In this document: positions 18,322 through 26,425 of the stretch, piece after piece
How positions within the stretch are numbered: the stretch's first letter is position 1
How the letters are laid out: each line of letters opens with the position of its first letter
NCBI GenBank assembly: GCA_022508445.1
Contig: JAFLVG010000002.1
Coordinates: 186,001 to 250,000, forward strand
From: Clostridiales bacterium
GTDB lineage: Bacteria; Bacillota; Clostridia; Christensenellales; Pumilibacteraceae
Length of the DNA: 64,000 nucleotides
Reading direction: 5' to 3'
Position numbers and translations under genes: made by a program
The notes under the pieces: model-generated
The model's database searches: none
What the model was told of the DNA's origin: nothing
The model's input: only the letters and a program-made list of their open reading frames with translations

Positions 18322-19512
18322 ATGAAAGTTTTAGTAATAAATGCGGGAAGTTCCTCGCTCAAATATCAATTGATAGAAACAGATACGGAGTCGGTCTTGG
18401 CAAAAGGCGTTTGCGAACGTATTGGTATGGACGGATCTACGCTCAACCATACGGGCAAAGCCGCTGTCAAGCTTCAAGCCGCCATGCCTACACATAAAGA
18501 GGCGATCAAGCTCGTCCTCGACGCACTCGTCAATGCGGACTACGGCGTTATTTCATCTATGACTGAGATTGCCGCCGTAGGACATCGTGTTTTGCATTCG
18601 GCCGAGGATTTCAACGACTCCATTCTCATCACGCCAGAAACGCTCAAAATAATCGAGTCCAATATCGATCTCGGACCGCTCCACATGCCGCCCAATATCA
18701 TGGGTATAAAAGCGTGCCGTGAGGTTATGCCTAATGCGCCGATGGTAGCGGTATTCGACACGACTTTCCATTCGACCATGCCCGACTACGCGTACATGTA
18801 CGGAATCGATTACGACGATTACAAGAAGTACAAAGTGCGCAAATACGGTTTCCACGGCACGAGCCACGCCTACGTATCGGGCAGAGCGTCAGCACTTATG
18901 GGTACGGACAAGATTAAAACCGTAGTATGCCATTTGGGCAACGGCGCAAGCATAAGCGCGGTAAAGGACGGCAAGTGCGTAGATACGTCGATGGGCCTTA
19001 CGCCTCTCGAAGGGCTCATTATGGGCACGAGAAGCGGCGACCTCGATCCTGCCGTTATAGAATATCTTATGGGCAAGAAGGGATATGACGTACATCAAAT
19101 GACCGATTATCTCAACAAAAAATGCGGTGTTTTGGGCGTCAGCGGAGTCAGCTCCGATTTCCGCGATCTCGAAAAGGCGTTCAACGAGGGCAATCAAAGG
19201 GCCAAGCTCGCACTCGATATGTTCAGCTACCGCGTCAAGAAATACGTAGGCTCGTATGCCGCCGCTATGGGCGGACTCGACTGCCTCGTGTTTACGGGCG
19301 GTATAGGCGAGCATACCGTGTGTGTTCGTGAAGCCGTATGTAAAGACATGGAATTTTTGGGCGTTGTCTTGGACAAAAAACTCAACGCCGATCCACCGCG
19401 TGATACGGAATTCGAAATCAGCTCGAAGAAATCCAAAGTTAAGGTCTATATAATTCCCACTAACGAGGAATTATATATCGCGCGCGAAACTTTGAAGCAC
19501 AAAGACGATTGA
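18322..19512 (+). CDS. ackA: Acetate kinase
   Basis: The 396-residue enzyme converts acetyl phosphate and ADP to acetate and ATP. Family signatures are VINAGSSSLKYQL at the N-terminus, KYGFHGTSHAYV, HLGNGASI, TPLEGLIMGTRSGDLDP and FTGGIGEH. I chose the ATG at 18322 after CGGAGAAAG; an in-frame start at 18271 would add 17 residues before the conserved N-terminus. No phosphotransacetylase gene is adjacent. The stop overlaps the next gene. Confidence 0.97.
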   Translation: MKVLVINAGSSSLKYQLIETDTESVLAKGVCERIGMDGSTLNHTGKAAVKLQAAMPTHKEAIKLVLDALVNADYGVISSMTEIAAVGHRVLHSAEDFNDSILITPETLKIIESNIDLGPLHMPPNIMGIKACREVMPNAPMVAVFDTTFHSTMPDYAYMYGIDYDDYKKYKVRKYGFHGTSHAYVSGRASALMGTDKIKTVVCHLGNGASISAVKDGKCVDTSMGLTPLEGLIMGTRSGDLDPAVIEYLMGKKGYDVHQMTDYLNKKCGVLGVSGVSSDFRDLEKAFNEGNQRAKLALDMFSYRVKKYVGSYAAAMGGLDCLVFTGGIGEHTVCVREAVCKDMEFLGVVLDKKLNADPPRDTEFEISSKKSKVKVYIIPTNEELYIARETLKHKDD

Positions 19513-20255
19513 AACGTTCGATTGTAAGCGAGATAATACAGACGCTGTACCCGGACGATATCAAATGTATCGTATGCGGCAGAGAAATGCATGGCAATCG
19601 CTACGGATTGTGCGGCGACTGTAAACTCGAAATTAACGATAATTATTGTGTTCGGTGCGGAAGGCATAAAGTAGGTGTCGGGGATTATTGCGGCACTTGT
19701 TCCGACCATGTCTTGTATTTTGACGAGGCGCGTTCGGCAGTCAATTATGTCGGTGACGCAAAAGAAATTGTGCAACGCTTGAAATACGGATCGGCGCGCT
19801 ATCTTGCTCGACCGATGAGCCAATATCTTTTGGACGTTTTGTTGCTGTCCGACTGGGATATCGATTGCATAACCTTTGTGCCGCTACATAAAAAACGCCA
19901 ACGTAAGCGCGGATACAATCAGGCCGAGTTGCTTGCAAAAGAGCTCGCAAGTCATGTTGACGTTCCGTGCTTAAAGCTGCTTGAAAAGGTAAGAGCTACA
20001 AAGAATCAAACCAATCTCGACAGAAATGAGCGCATGGAAAACTTGCGCGGCGCATTCGAAGCTGTGACAGCACCGCCCAAACACGTTGTGATCATTGACG
20101 ATGTTATGACTACTGGCTCTACGCTCAACGAATGCTGTAAAACCCTCAAAAAAGCGGGCGCGACGGTGGTGTACGCTTTGACTTTTGCGTCTGTTCCAGA
20201 ACGTCCGTCACTCGATACCAAGGTGCAAAATATAGCCGATTTCGGTAACAAATAA
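19509..20255 (+). CDS. comFC: ComFC-like phosphoribosyltransferase protein
   Basis: The 248-residue protein has an N-terminal zinc-binding part with four CxxC pairs (C20/C23, C35/C38, C47/C50, C61/C64). A type I phosphoribosyltransferase domain follows, with the PRPP loop VVIIDDVMTTGST near residues 195-207. ComFC is linked to DNA uptake in competent bacteria, but the family is wide and many members have no shown role. The start is a TTG that overlaps the ackA stop by four bases (ATTGA), so translation depends on coupling. No comFA gene is present. Confidence 0.85.
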   Translation: MKRSIVSEIIQTLYPDDIKCIVCGREMHGNRYGLCGDCKLEINDNYCVRCGRHKVGVGDYCGTCSDHVLYFDEARSAVNYVGDAKEIVQRLKYGSARYLARPMSQYLLDVLLLSDWDIDCITFVPLHKKRQRKRGYNQAELLAKELASHVDVPCLKLLEKVRATKNQTNLDRNERMENLRGAFEAVTAPPKHVVIIDDVMTTGSTLNECCKTLKKAGATVVYALTFASVPERPSLDTKVQNIADFGNK

Positions 20256-20256
20256 C

Positions 20257-20285
20257 TTGACTATATGGCAAATAAGTGCTAAAAT
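20257..20285 (+). promoter_or_regulatory. Promoter of rny
   Basis: TTGACT (20257-20262), a 17-bp spacer and TAAAAT (20280-20285). It leaves a leader of about 100 bases before rny that contains a CGATAC/GTATCG inverted repeat (about 20290-20317). Confidence 0.7.
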
Positions 20286-20390
20286 AATATCGATACGGTG
20301 AACTGAATGTTTGTGTATCGTTATAGATTTTACGTTGTGGGTTAATTCACCCCGACATATCATAAATCAAAATATTATAAGGAGAATGTC

Positions 20391-21971
20391 ATGACGCTAC
20401 TTTCAAGTACGGAAGCTGTTTTATATGCGGTTTTGCCTATAATCGGCGTGATTGTCGGTGCGGCGATTGGTATTTTAGTGTTTCATATGTACCAAAGCAA
20501 AAAGCTCGGCGCGGCAAAGCAGGCAGCGAATAAAATGGTTGAAGACGCCGTAAACGAAGTAAAAGAAATGCGCAAGACCGCGGCGCGGGAAGCAGAAGAA
20601 GAACTCGCAAAAGAACGCAACAAGCAAGAGAAGGAGCTACGCGAGAAGCAAGCAAACCTCTCTCGCTCCGAACAGCGCATTTTACAGCGCGAGGAAACGT
20701 TGGACAAAAAAGAGCAACTGCTCGATAAAAAATCCGACGATTTAGACGCGCAACGCAACGCACTTGCTCAAAAGCAAGCCGAGGCGGACAAGCTCAAAGC
20801 CGAGCTTGCCGGCGCTCAAAGCAAAATTTTGGAAGAGATCCAGCATGCCGCAGGCATGTCCAAGGAAGAAGCAAAAGAAAAACTCATCGACATCATACGC
20901 GACGAAGCAAAACACGACGCGGCAAAAATGGTGCGCGAGATAGAAGCAGAGGCGAAGGAAGAAGCCGATAAACGCGCGCAAAAGATAGTGTCGCTTGCCG
21001 TTCAACGCTGTGCAGTCGATCACAGCGCGGAGATTACCGTCTCTACGGTCGCTCTTCCCAACGATGAAATGAAGGGCAGAATAATAGGCAGAGAAGGCCG
21101 CAACATTCGCGCTCTTGAAACGGCAACGGGCTGCGACCTTATTATCGACGATACGCCCGAAGCGGTCGTGCTGTCTTGCTTCGATCCCATTCGCAGAGAG
21201 GTCGCTCGGATTGCGCTCGAAAAGCTCATAAGCGACGGTCGTATTCACCCCGGCAGAATAGAAGATCTCGTCGAAAAGGCGCAAAAAGAGGTCGACGTCA
21301 AAGTTAAAGAGGCGGGCGAAAACGCTATGTACGAAACGGGTGTTTTCGGACTCAACCCCGATCTTGCACGTATACTCGGTCGTTTGCGCTTCCGCACAAG
21401 CTACGGTCAGAACGTATTGCGGCATTCGATAGAAACGTCCAATCTCGCAGGCATTATGGCCGCAGAGCTCGGCGCGAACGTTCCGCTTTGCAAGCGTGCA
21501 GGCTTGTTGCACGATATAGGTAAAGCGCTCGACCACGAGCTTGACGGAACGCACGTATCCATCGGCGTGGACGTTGCCAAAAAATACAAAGAGAGCAAAG
21601 AGGTCGTGCATTGTATTGCCGCGCACCACAACGACGTAGAGCCCGAAACGATAGAAGCAGTTATCGTTCAGTGCGCAGACGCCATTTCGGGCGCACGTCC
21701 AGGCGCGCGCCGCGAGTCGCTTGATAACTACGTCAAGCGCCTTGAAAAGCTCGAAGAGATTGCCAACAGCTATGAAGGCGTCGAAAAAGCGTTTGCCGTT
21801 CAAGCCGGACGCGAAGTGCGCATAATAGTTAAGCCCGAAGTGATTGACGATGTCAAGGCTATGTATATGTCAAAGGAAATCGCCAAGCAAATCGAGCAAG
21901 ATATGCAGTATCCCGGGCAGATTAAGGTCAACGTAATACGTGAAACCCGTGCTGTGGAATACGCAAAGTAA
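20391..21971 (+). CDS. rny: Ribonuclease Y
   Basis: The 526-residue endoribonuclease starts with a membrane anchor (about 9-28). A long charged coiled coil (about 35-205), a KH domain ([20 protein letters not shown]) and an HD domain with [17 protein letters not shown] follow. RNase Y starts bulk mRNA decay at the membrane in Firmicutes. The AAGGAG site lies eight bases before the ATG. It is transcribed alone from a promoter with a roughly 100-base leader and ends at a strong terminator. Confidence 0.97.
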   Translation: MTLLSSTEAVLYAVLPIIGVIVGAAIGILVFHMYQSKKLGAAKQAANKMVEDAVNEVKEMRKTAAREAEEELAKERNKQEKELREKQANLSRSEQRILQREETLDKKEQLLDKKSDDLDAQRNALAQKQAEADKLKAELAGAQSKILEEIQHAAGMSKEEAKEKLIDIIRDEAKHDAAKMVREIEAEAKEEADKRAQKIVSLAVQRCAVDHSAEITVSTVALPNDEMKGRIIGREGRNIRALETATGCDLIIDDTPEAVVLSCFDPIRREVARIALEKLISDGRIHPGRIEDLVEKAQKEVDVKVKEAGENAMYETGVFGLNPDLARILGRLRFRTSYGQNVLRHSIETSNLAGIMAAELGANVPLCKRAGLLHDIGKALDHELDGTHVSIGVDVAKKYKESKEVVHCIAAHHNDVEPETIEAVIVQCADAISGARPGARRESLDNYVKRLEKLEEIANSYEGVEKAFAVQAGREVRIIVKPEVIDDVKAMYMSKEIAKQIEQDMQYPGQIKVNVIRETRAVEYAK

Positions 21972-21984
21972 TGCAAAGTAAATT

Positions 21985-22010
21985 AAAAAGCGGCTTAATG
22001 CCGCTTTTTT
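21985..22010 (+). terminator. Intrinsic terminator of rny
   Basis: AAAAAGCGGC pairs with GCCGCTTTTT around a TTAAT loop, ending in T6. Confidence 0.92.
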
Positions 22011-22056
22011 GATTGTATATAGATTGTTTTTTCGATAATTCATATTTTATTTTGAC

Positions 22057-22087
22057 AAATACGGACAAAATTGTCCGTATTTTTTTT
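22057..22087 (+). terminator. Second hairpin before spoIIAA: terminator, attenuator or operator
   Basis: An 11-bp perfect stem (AAATACGGACA / TGTCCGTATTT) with an AAAT loop is followed by T8 in total. It lies 26 bases before spoIIAA and 47 bases after the rny terminator. TTGACA at 22052-22057 overlaps its left arm, so it could instead be a palindromic operator inside a weak promoter. Confidence 0.75.
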
Positions 22088-22113
22088 GTTATTCTTTAAA
22101 AGGAGTTTGCAGT

Positions 22114-22422
22114 ATGAAGATCGAACATTACAGAAAACCGGACGAATTGCATATTAAATTATGCGGTGAACTCGACGAGCATCACAGCGCGTATGTCCGC
22201 ATGTCGCTCGACTCGCTAATCGACGACGGCAATATCAAGCGGCTGTATATAGATATGTCCAATCTGTCGTTTATGGATTCGACGGGTGTAGGCGTTTTGA
22301 TCGGGCGGTACAAACGTTTAAAGCCGCACGGCATTCCCATTTACATTCAGTCACCGACGCCAACGGTGGATAGGGTTTTGGGACTGTCCGGCATTTACAA
22401 CATTATGATTAAGGCAGGTTGA
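22114..22422 (+). CDS. spoIIAA: SpoIIAA, anti-sigma-F antagonist
   Basis: The 102-residue STAS-domain protein carries the FMDSTGVGVLIGRYK motif; S56 is the residue phosphorylated by SpoIIAB in the family. Unphosphorylated SpoIIAA frees sigma-F from SpoIIAB in the forespore. An AAAGGAG site lies upstream. It is the first gene of spoIIAA-spoIIAB-sigF, whose promoter is probably sigma-H dependent as in other spore-formers, though I could not identify it with confidence. Confidence 0.96.
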   Translation: MKIEHYRKPDELHIKLCGELDEHHSAYVRMSLDSLIDDGNIKRLYIDMSNLSFMDSTGVGVLIGRYKRLKPHGIPIYIQSPTPTVDRVLGLSGIYNIMIKAG

Positions 22423-22424
22423 CT

Positions 22425-22874
22425 ATGAAAAATCAAATGACGGTTACTTTCAATGCGATATCGGAGAACGAGGCGTTTGCGAGAAACGCGGTAGCGGCGT
22501 TTTGCGTGTCGCTCGATCCCACGGTCGATCAGATAAACGATATCAAAACCGCAGTATCGGAAGCTGTAACCAACAGCATAGTTCACGCGTATCCGCAGAA
22601 CGCGGAAAAAGAGCAAATTACCATCACGACTACGGTCGATGATGATTCCGTACATATCGTCGTTTCGGATAACGGTATAGGCATCGACGACTTAGAAGTC
22701 GCAAGACAGCCGTTTTATACCACAAAGCCGGAACAGGAGCGCAGCGGCATGGGCTTCACCGTTATGGAGTCGTTTATGGACTTATTATCGGTGGAGAAGA
22801 ACACACCTAACGGTACCGTTGTGACAATGACAAAGACGATTCGAGGTGCGGATTGGAAAAAGAAGAAACATTAA
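22425..22874 (+). CDS. spoIIAB: SpoIIAB, anti-sigma-F factor and SpoIIAA kinase
   Basis: The 149-residue GHKL-type kinase has the N box EAVTNSIVHAY, the G1 box DNGIGI, and the G2 box RSGMGFTVMESFMD. It binds sigma-F and phosphorylates SpoIIAA. I chose the ATG at 22425 after AAGGCAGG rather than an in-frame TTG at 22419 that overlaps the spoIIAA stop. Its 3' end overlaps the sigF start by 22 bases. Confidence 0.96.
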   Translation: MKNQMTVTFNAISENEAFARNAVAAFCVSLDPTVDQINDIKTAVSEAVTNSIVHAYPQNAEKEQITITTTVDDDSVHIVVSDNGIGIDDLEVARQPFYTTKPEQERSGMGFTVMESFMDLLSVEKNTPNGTVVTMTKTIRGADWKKKKH

Positions 22875-23569
22875 AACTTATTGAATCGGCACAAAGCGGA
22901 GACAAGTCGGCGAGCGAACAACTTTTAACCTGCAATTCTCCGCTTATAAAGTCGGTTATTCGGCGTTATAGGAACAAGGGCGTAGAGTACGACGATCTTT
23001 ATCAGCTAGGTTGTGTAGGGTTTATAAAAGCGATTAAAAACTTCTCGACCGAATACGATGTTCGATTCTCGACCTATGCCGTTCCAATGATTGCAGGCGA
23101 GGTAAAGCGGTTTTTGCGCGACGACGGGCCGGTCAAGGTTTCGCGTGGCACTAAATCCGCCGCGATAAAGATTGCCAAATATATAGAAGAATACAAGCGT
23201 GTTCATTGTGATTCTCCGACAATCGAAACGATAGCAAAGCAGTTTGAGTTGGAGCCGCAAGAAGTCGTGTTTATCATCGATTCCGGAAAGTACCCTGTCT
23301 CCATTTATGACAGCAACGACGACAATTCAAGGTCGTTGATGGATAAACTTCAAACCTCCGAAAACGAGGATGAAAAGCTCGACAAAATGATGCTTAAAAA
23401 AATTATAGGCGAGCTTTCTCCGCGCGACAGACAAATCATACTCCTTCGGTACTTTGCCGATAAAACTCAATCGGAAGTTGCGCGTGTACTGAAAGTATCG
23501 CAAGTACAAATTTCGAGGCTGGAAAGCAAGATACTCGGTCGAATACGGTCAGAGTACGGCGAAGCGTAA
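22853..23569 (+). CDS. sigF: Sigma-F, forespore RNA polymerase sigma factor
   Basis: The 238-residue sigma-70 family protein has region 2 (YDDLYQLGCVGFIKAIKNF), region 3 (TIETIAKQFELEPQEV) and region 4 (SEVARVLKVSQVQISRLESK). Its place behind spoIIAA and spoIIAB identifies it as sigma-F, the first forespore-specific sigma factor. The start is a TTG inside the spoIIAB reading frame, preceded by GAGGTG. A strong terminator follows, so the spoVA genes downstream have a separate transcript. Confidence 0.96.
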   Translation: MEKEETLKLIESAQSGDKSASEQLLTCNSPLIKSVIRRYRNKGVEYDDLYQLGCVGFIKAIKNFSTEYDVRFSTYAVPMIAGEVKRFLRDDGPVKVSRGTKSAAIKIAKYIEEYKRVHCDSPTIETIAKQFELEPQEVVFIIDSGKYPVSIYDSNDDNSRSLMDKLQTSENEDEKLDKMMLKKIIGELSPRDRQIILLRYFADKTQSEVARVLKVSQVQISRLESKILGRIRSEYGEA

Positions 23570-23602
23570 TCGAATTATTATACTATAAATAAAGATGTCT
23601 TA

Positions 23603-23639
23603 AAAAAGATGTGTTCGAATTTTTTGAACACATCTTTTT
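23603..23639 (+). terminator. Terminator of the spoIIA operon
   Basis: A 14-bp perfect stem AAAAAGATGTGTTC / GAACACATCTTTTT with a nine-base loop and a terminal T5. Confidence 0.93.
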
Positions 23640-23786
23640 CGCGTATAATATCTTTGCACTTTTGACAAATTAGTTATATGAAAAATCAAAACGAACGTAT
23701 CGGCGAGGGGCTTATAGCTGTAACAGAGCGTGAGCAATGGGCTAGGCAAGGCAAGACTCGCGGAAAACACGGAAGATAGGTGTTGT

Positions 23787-24260
23787 ATGTCGGAAAGCAC
23801 TAATACTATAAAAGCGCGTAACGATAGATATAACGAATATGTCGAGACTGTTACGCCCAAAACCAGCATGTCGAAAGCGCTGTTACACAGTTTTGCTGTT
23901 GGCGGAATAACGTGCGTAATCGGTCAGGGCATAGGTGATGTGGTGATGCTGATTTCCCCCACGATGTCCAAGGATATGGTATCCAACATAACGTCGATGA
24001 TTCTTGTGACGATAGCCATACTGCTGACAGGTCTCGGCGTTTTCGATGTGATAGCGCGGCAAGGCGGCGCAGGCTCGTTTTTGCCTATAACGGGATTTGC
24101 AAACGCCATGGCGAGCGCGTCAATGGAATTCAAAACGGAAGGCCTTATTTTCGGAACGAGCGTTAAGCTGTTTTCGGTAGTCGGACCTGTTGTGGTAAAC
24201 GGCATTGTTTGGTCGAGCTTGGCAGGGTTAATAAATCTTTGGATATTGGGGATGGCATAG
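23787..24260 (+). CDS. spoVAC: SpoVAC, forespore membrane channel protein
   Basis: The 157-residue integral membrane protein has segments at about 28-50, 60-80, 88-105 and 130-150 and SpoVAC hallmarks (GGITCVIGQG, RQGGAGSFLPITGFANAM, KLFSVVGPVVVNGI). SpoVAC forms a channel for Ca-dipicolinate in spores. The ATG at 23787 follows a weak AGGTG. In B. subtilis the operon is read by sigma-G in the forespore. I did not find a convincing forespore promoter in 23641-23786. The stop codon directly abuts the spoVAD ATG. Confidence 0.94.
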   Translation: MSESTNTIKARNDRYNEYVETVTPKTSMSKALLHSFAVGGITCVIGQGIGDVVMLISPTMSKDMVSNITSMILVTIAILLTGLGVFDVIARQGGAGSFLPITGFANAMASASMEFKTEGLIFGTSVKLFSVVGPVVVNGIVWSSLAGLINLWILGMA

Positions 24261-25049
24261 ATGTCTATATTTAAAAGATTAAAACGCAACGTACCGGAAT
24301 CTTTTGATGGATTCGATAATAAGACTTTCAATCCGCCGACCGGCTTTTCTCGGCGTCAGAGGGTAATGCGGTTTTTCAATACGCCGCGCATTGTCGGCAG
24401 AATGAGCGTTGTCGGAGAAAAAGAATCAAAAGGGCCCGTCGGCAAATATTTTTCAAAATGCGAAACCGACGATAAGATGGGCGAAAAAACGTTCGAGCGC
24501 GCGGAAATACGCATGCTTGATACGGCCGTTCGCGGTGCGGTGCGCGACGCAAGGCTCGAAATCGAAGATATAGACGTTATGATTTCAGGCGATTTGCTAA
24601 ACCAAATGACAACGTCAAGCTATGCCGCGCGTGATATCGGCGTGCCGCATATAGGCATTTACGGTGCATGCTCGACTATGACGGAAGGGCTTATGCTTTC
24701 GGCGACGCTTGTCGATAGCGGATATTTTTCTAATGTTATTTGCGCCGCGTCAAGTCATTTTGCAACGGCAGAACGACAGTTCAGATACCCGTTGGAATAC
24801 GGTTGTCAACGTCCGCCTTATGCGCAATGGACGGTGACCGGCGCGGCGGCGTCCGTAGTATCACAAAATACTGCGGAGACCGAGCGCTTTCCCAAAATTG
24901 TTATGGCAATCCCGGGACTTATTACAGATTACGGCGTAAACGACCTAAACAATATGGGCGCGGCAATGGCACCCGATAATGTTATAATAGCACCATATTA
25001 CGGCAAATATATGACGCTTTGGCACAAAAATACCGTCAAAAGGAGGTGA
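24261..25049 (+). CDS. spoVAD: SpoVAD, N-terminal part of an interrupted gene
   Basis: The first 238 codons are SpoVAD, a thiolase-fold protein that binds dipicolinic acid. GDLLNQMTTSSYAARDIG, FGACST-like GIYGACSTMTEG, SSHFATAERQFRYPLEYG and NNMGAAMAP are all recognisable. After Pro238 the frame runs 24 more codons through foreign sequence to a stop at 25047-25049. The rest of the gene lies 28.5 kb downstream at 53516-53911. Codons 1-238 joined to the downstream 131 codons give a 369-residue protein; B. subtilis SpoVAD has about 338, and the extra length is an N-terminal extension of about 30 residues. There are no internal stops or frameshifts. Confidence 0.95.
   Translation: MSIFKRLKRNVPESFDGFDNKTFNPPTGFSRRQRVMRFFNTPRIVGRMSVVGEKESKGPVGKYFSKCETDDKMGEKTFERAEIRMLDTAVRGAVRDARLEIEDIDVMISGDLLNQMTTSSYAARDIGVPHIGIYGACSTMTEGLMLSATLVDSGYFSNVICAASSHFATAERQFRYPLEYGCQRPPYAQWTVTGAAASVVSQNTAETERFPKIVMAIPGLITDYGVNDLNNMGAAMAPDNVIIAPYYGKYMTLWHKNTVKRR
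24949..24996 (+). other. attL, left recombination junction of the spoVAD element
   Basis: The host sequence ...ATGGCA meets the element at CCCG (24972-24975), shared with the right junction at 53513-53516. The element side contains TATAAT (24983-24988) and CACCAT (24991-24996). CACCAT is the mirror of ATGGTG at 53490-53495, at equal distance from the CC dinucleotide. Confidence 0.85.
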
Positions 25050-25093
25050 TACGGCTATTCAGCCTAATTATATATAAAGAGGAATAACTACTT

Positions 25094-25372
25094 ATGAAAA
25101 ACATTCCGCCGATAAGAAAGCACACGGGCGCTATCGTGTGCGACAGGGCATACATGCAGGGCGATAGGGAGGTTTTGCGGCGCGACTACGCCGACGGATA
25201 TGTCGACCTGATTACATACAATGCCGAAAAGCGCTTATGGATATTCGAAACTTACGCAAAAAAAGAAATACTCGGCATGGATTATGACTTCGAGTATTGC
25301 TTGTCTGTACCGTATTTATGCGGACTGTATTTTGTATCGGCTGTCGTTCTGCGCGAGGTCAAACGCAAGTGA
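25094..25372 (+). CDS. Unknown 92-residue protein at the left end of the element
   Basis: I do not recognise this protein (MKNIPPIRKHTGAIVC...). It is charged, has a short hydrophobic stretch near residues 73-86 and two Tyr-rich segments, and has no clear motif. AAGAGG lies 13 bases before the ATG. In the integrated state it lies directly downstream of spoVAC and the cut spoVAD in the same direction, so the spore transcript would run into it. In the excised circle it would lie about 100 bases downstream of a consensus promoter assembled at attP. It is therefore a candidate recombination directionality or circle-state factor, by position only. Confidence 0.6.
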   Translation: MKNIPPIRKHTGAIVCDRAYMQGDREVLRRDYADGYVDLITYNAEKRLWIFETYAKKEILGMDYDFEYCLSVPYLCGLYFVSAVVLREVKRK

Positions 25373-25398
25373 GCGCTCGATGCCGCACCGAAAGACAG

Positions 25399-26262
25399 CT
25401 ATGAAGAGCTTTCTACAAGATCATATCCGCGTTGATCGAGATTTGAGAATTTGTGGTTGTCGATCGTAGGCGTAAAAACATAATTTTTCGGCAAGGCAGA
25501 CGGGGCATAGCCGGTATACTTTTTGAAGATATCGTTGAAATTGCGTATCGTTCCGAACCCGCATAAAGCGGAAATTTGAGTCATGGAATAATCGCCGGTC
25601 TTTATCAGCTTAATGGCTTTTTGAACGCGCATGCAATTGATGTAATATATAAGATTGACGCCTGTTTTTTCGGTGAATAAACGCGAAACATAGCTGGCAT
25701 TCATATTCATAAACTTTGCCGCATCATCTAATGTATACTCCTCCGCATTAGCTTCTATATCGCAAAGCAAATCGGCGAATTTGTCGTCAATCCCGTCGCG
25801 CAGTTTCTTTTGCGTGGTGGGGAAATCGCGGAACAGCTTTACCATAAGTCCGGTAATCGCGGCAGAAGTTATAATATTATACATGAGTTGCTTTTTCTTC
25901 AACTCGTCCAAAGCGATGTTATACGCTTCGCTGACCGCACCGCCGTTATCGATAAGCGGTGAGCTGAGCGTGATATCGATGGCAAAATCATTTATGATCG
26001 ATCTGTCAAACACCAAAACCAAAAGGAGGGTGGATTCATCGATAGAAGTCATTTGGTGCAGAATACGGCTGTCAAAGAACATCGCATTGCCTTGCGATAT
26101 ACGATAATTCTTTCCGGAAGTAAAAACTTCCATCATACCGCGCTCGACATAAATAAGCTCACACTCATCATGCCAGTGGAGCATATTTTTGGAGTTGCGG
26201 TATTTGCCTACCCAAATACGCTCTCCGTTATAGTATACCCATTTCTCGCGTGCGGTATCCAT
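25399..26262 (-). CDS. AraC-family transcriptional regulator
   Basis: The 287-residue protein has an N-terminal cupin-like sugar-sensing domain (HWHDECELIYVERGMMEV, then a C-terminal cupin edge) and a C-terminal double helix-turn-helix (about 165-265). The latter includes MNASYVSRLFTEKTGVNLIYYIN and MTQISALCGFGTIRNFNDIFKKYTGYAPSA. It faces the galactan operon across 163 bases and is the likely activator. Its promoter is a perfect consensus, and the ATG lies six bases after the -10, so the mRNA should be leaderless. It converges with the 92-aa gene. Confidence 0.92.
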   Translation of the reverse strand: MDTAREKWVYYNGERIWVGKYRNSKNMLHWHDECELIYVERGMMEVFTSGKNYRISQGNAMFFDSRILHQMTSIDESTLLLVLVFDRSIINDFAIDITLSSPLIDNGGAVSEAYNIALDELKKKQLMYNIITSAAITGLMVKLFRDFPTTQKKLRDGIDDKFADLLCDIEANAEEYTLDDAAKFMNMNASYVSRLFTEKTGVNLIYYINCMRVQKAIKLIKTGDYSMTQISALCGFGTIRNFNDIFKKYTGYAPSALPKNYVFTPTIDNHKFSNLDQRGYDLVESSS

Positions 26263-26268
26263 TTATAT

Positions 26269-26297
26269 ATTATAATATAAATCAAACAAAATGTCAA
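26269..26297 (-). promoter_or_regulatory. Consensus promoter of the araC-type regulator, leaderless geometry
   Basis: On the reverse strand, TTGACA (26297-26292), a 17-bp spacer and TATAAT (26274-26269). Six bases then lead to the ATG at 26262. Confidence 0.85.
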
Positions 26298-26353
26298 TAT
26301 GCAAAATGTAATTATGCAAGTAAAAAAACTTCCATTAGTGTCAAAAAAACCTC

Positions 26354-26383
26354 TTGCAATCTTCAAACTCTAATTGTTACAAT
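26354..26383 (+). promoter_or_regulatory. Promoter of the galactan operon
   Basis: TTGCAA (26354-26359), an 18-bp spacer and TACAAT (26378-26383). It is divergent from the regulator promoter, which fits activation by the AraC-type protein. Confidence 0.6.
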
Positions 26384-26410
26384 CATACTGTACAACCAAA
26401 TAACTATTAA

Positions 26411-26419
26411 GGGGGGGGG
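26411..26419 (+). repeat. Homopolymer G9 at the ribosome binding site
   Basis: Nine G residues stand where the Shine-Dalgarno sequence of the large lipoprotein gene is expected, ending six bases before its ATG. The tract may act as the binding site; its length could change by slippage. Confidence 0.8.
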
Positions 26420-26425
26420 TAAAAA

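Noticed and set aside
23641..23786. Sigma-F/sigma-G promoter for spoVAC
   Set aside because: GTATA and CAAATTA elements are present but 18 bp apart rather than about 15, so I did not annotate one.
24261..25049. Treating the two spoVAD parts as decayed pseudogenes
   Set aside because: Neither part has an internal stop or frameshift, the join restores a conserved motif exactly, and a recombinase with symmetric att arms is present.
25039..25093. Gene start after the AAGGAGGTGAT near the end of the cut spoVAD frame
   Set aside because: No ATG, GTG or TTG lies at a suitable distance with an open frame behind it.
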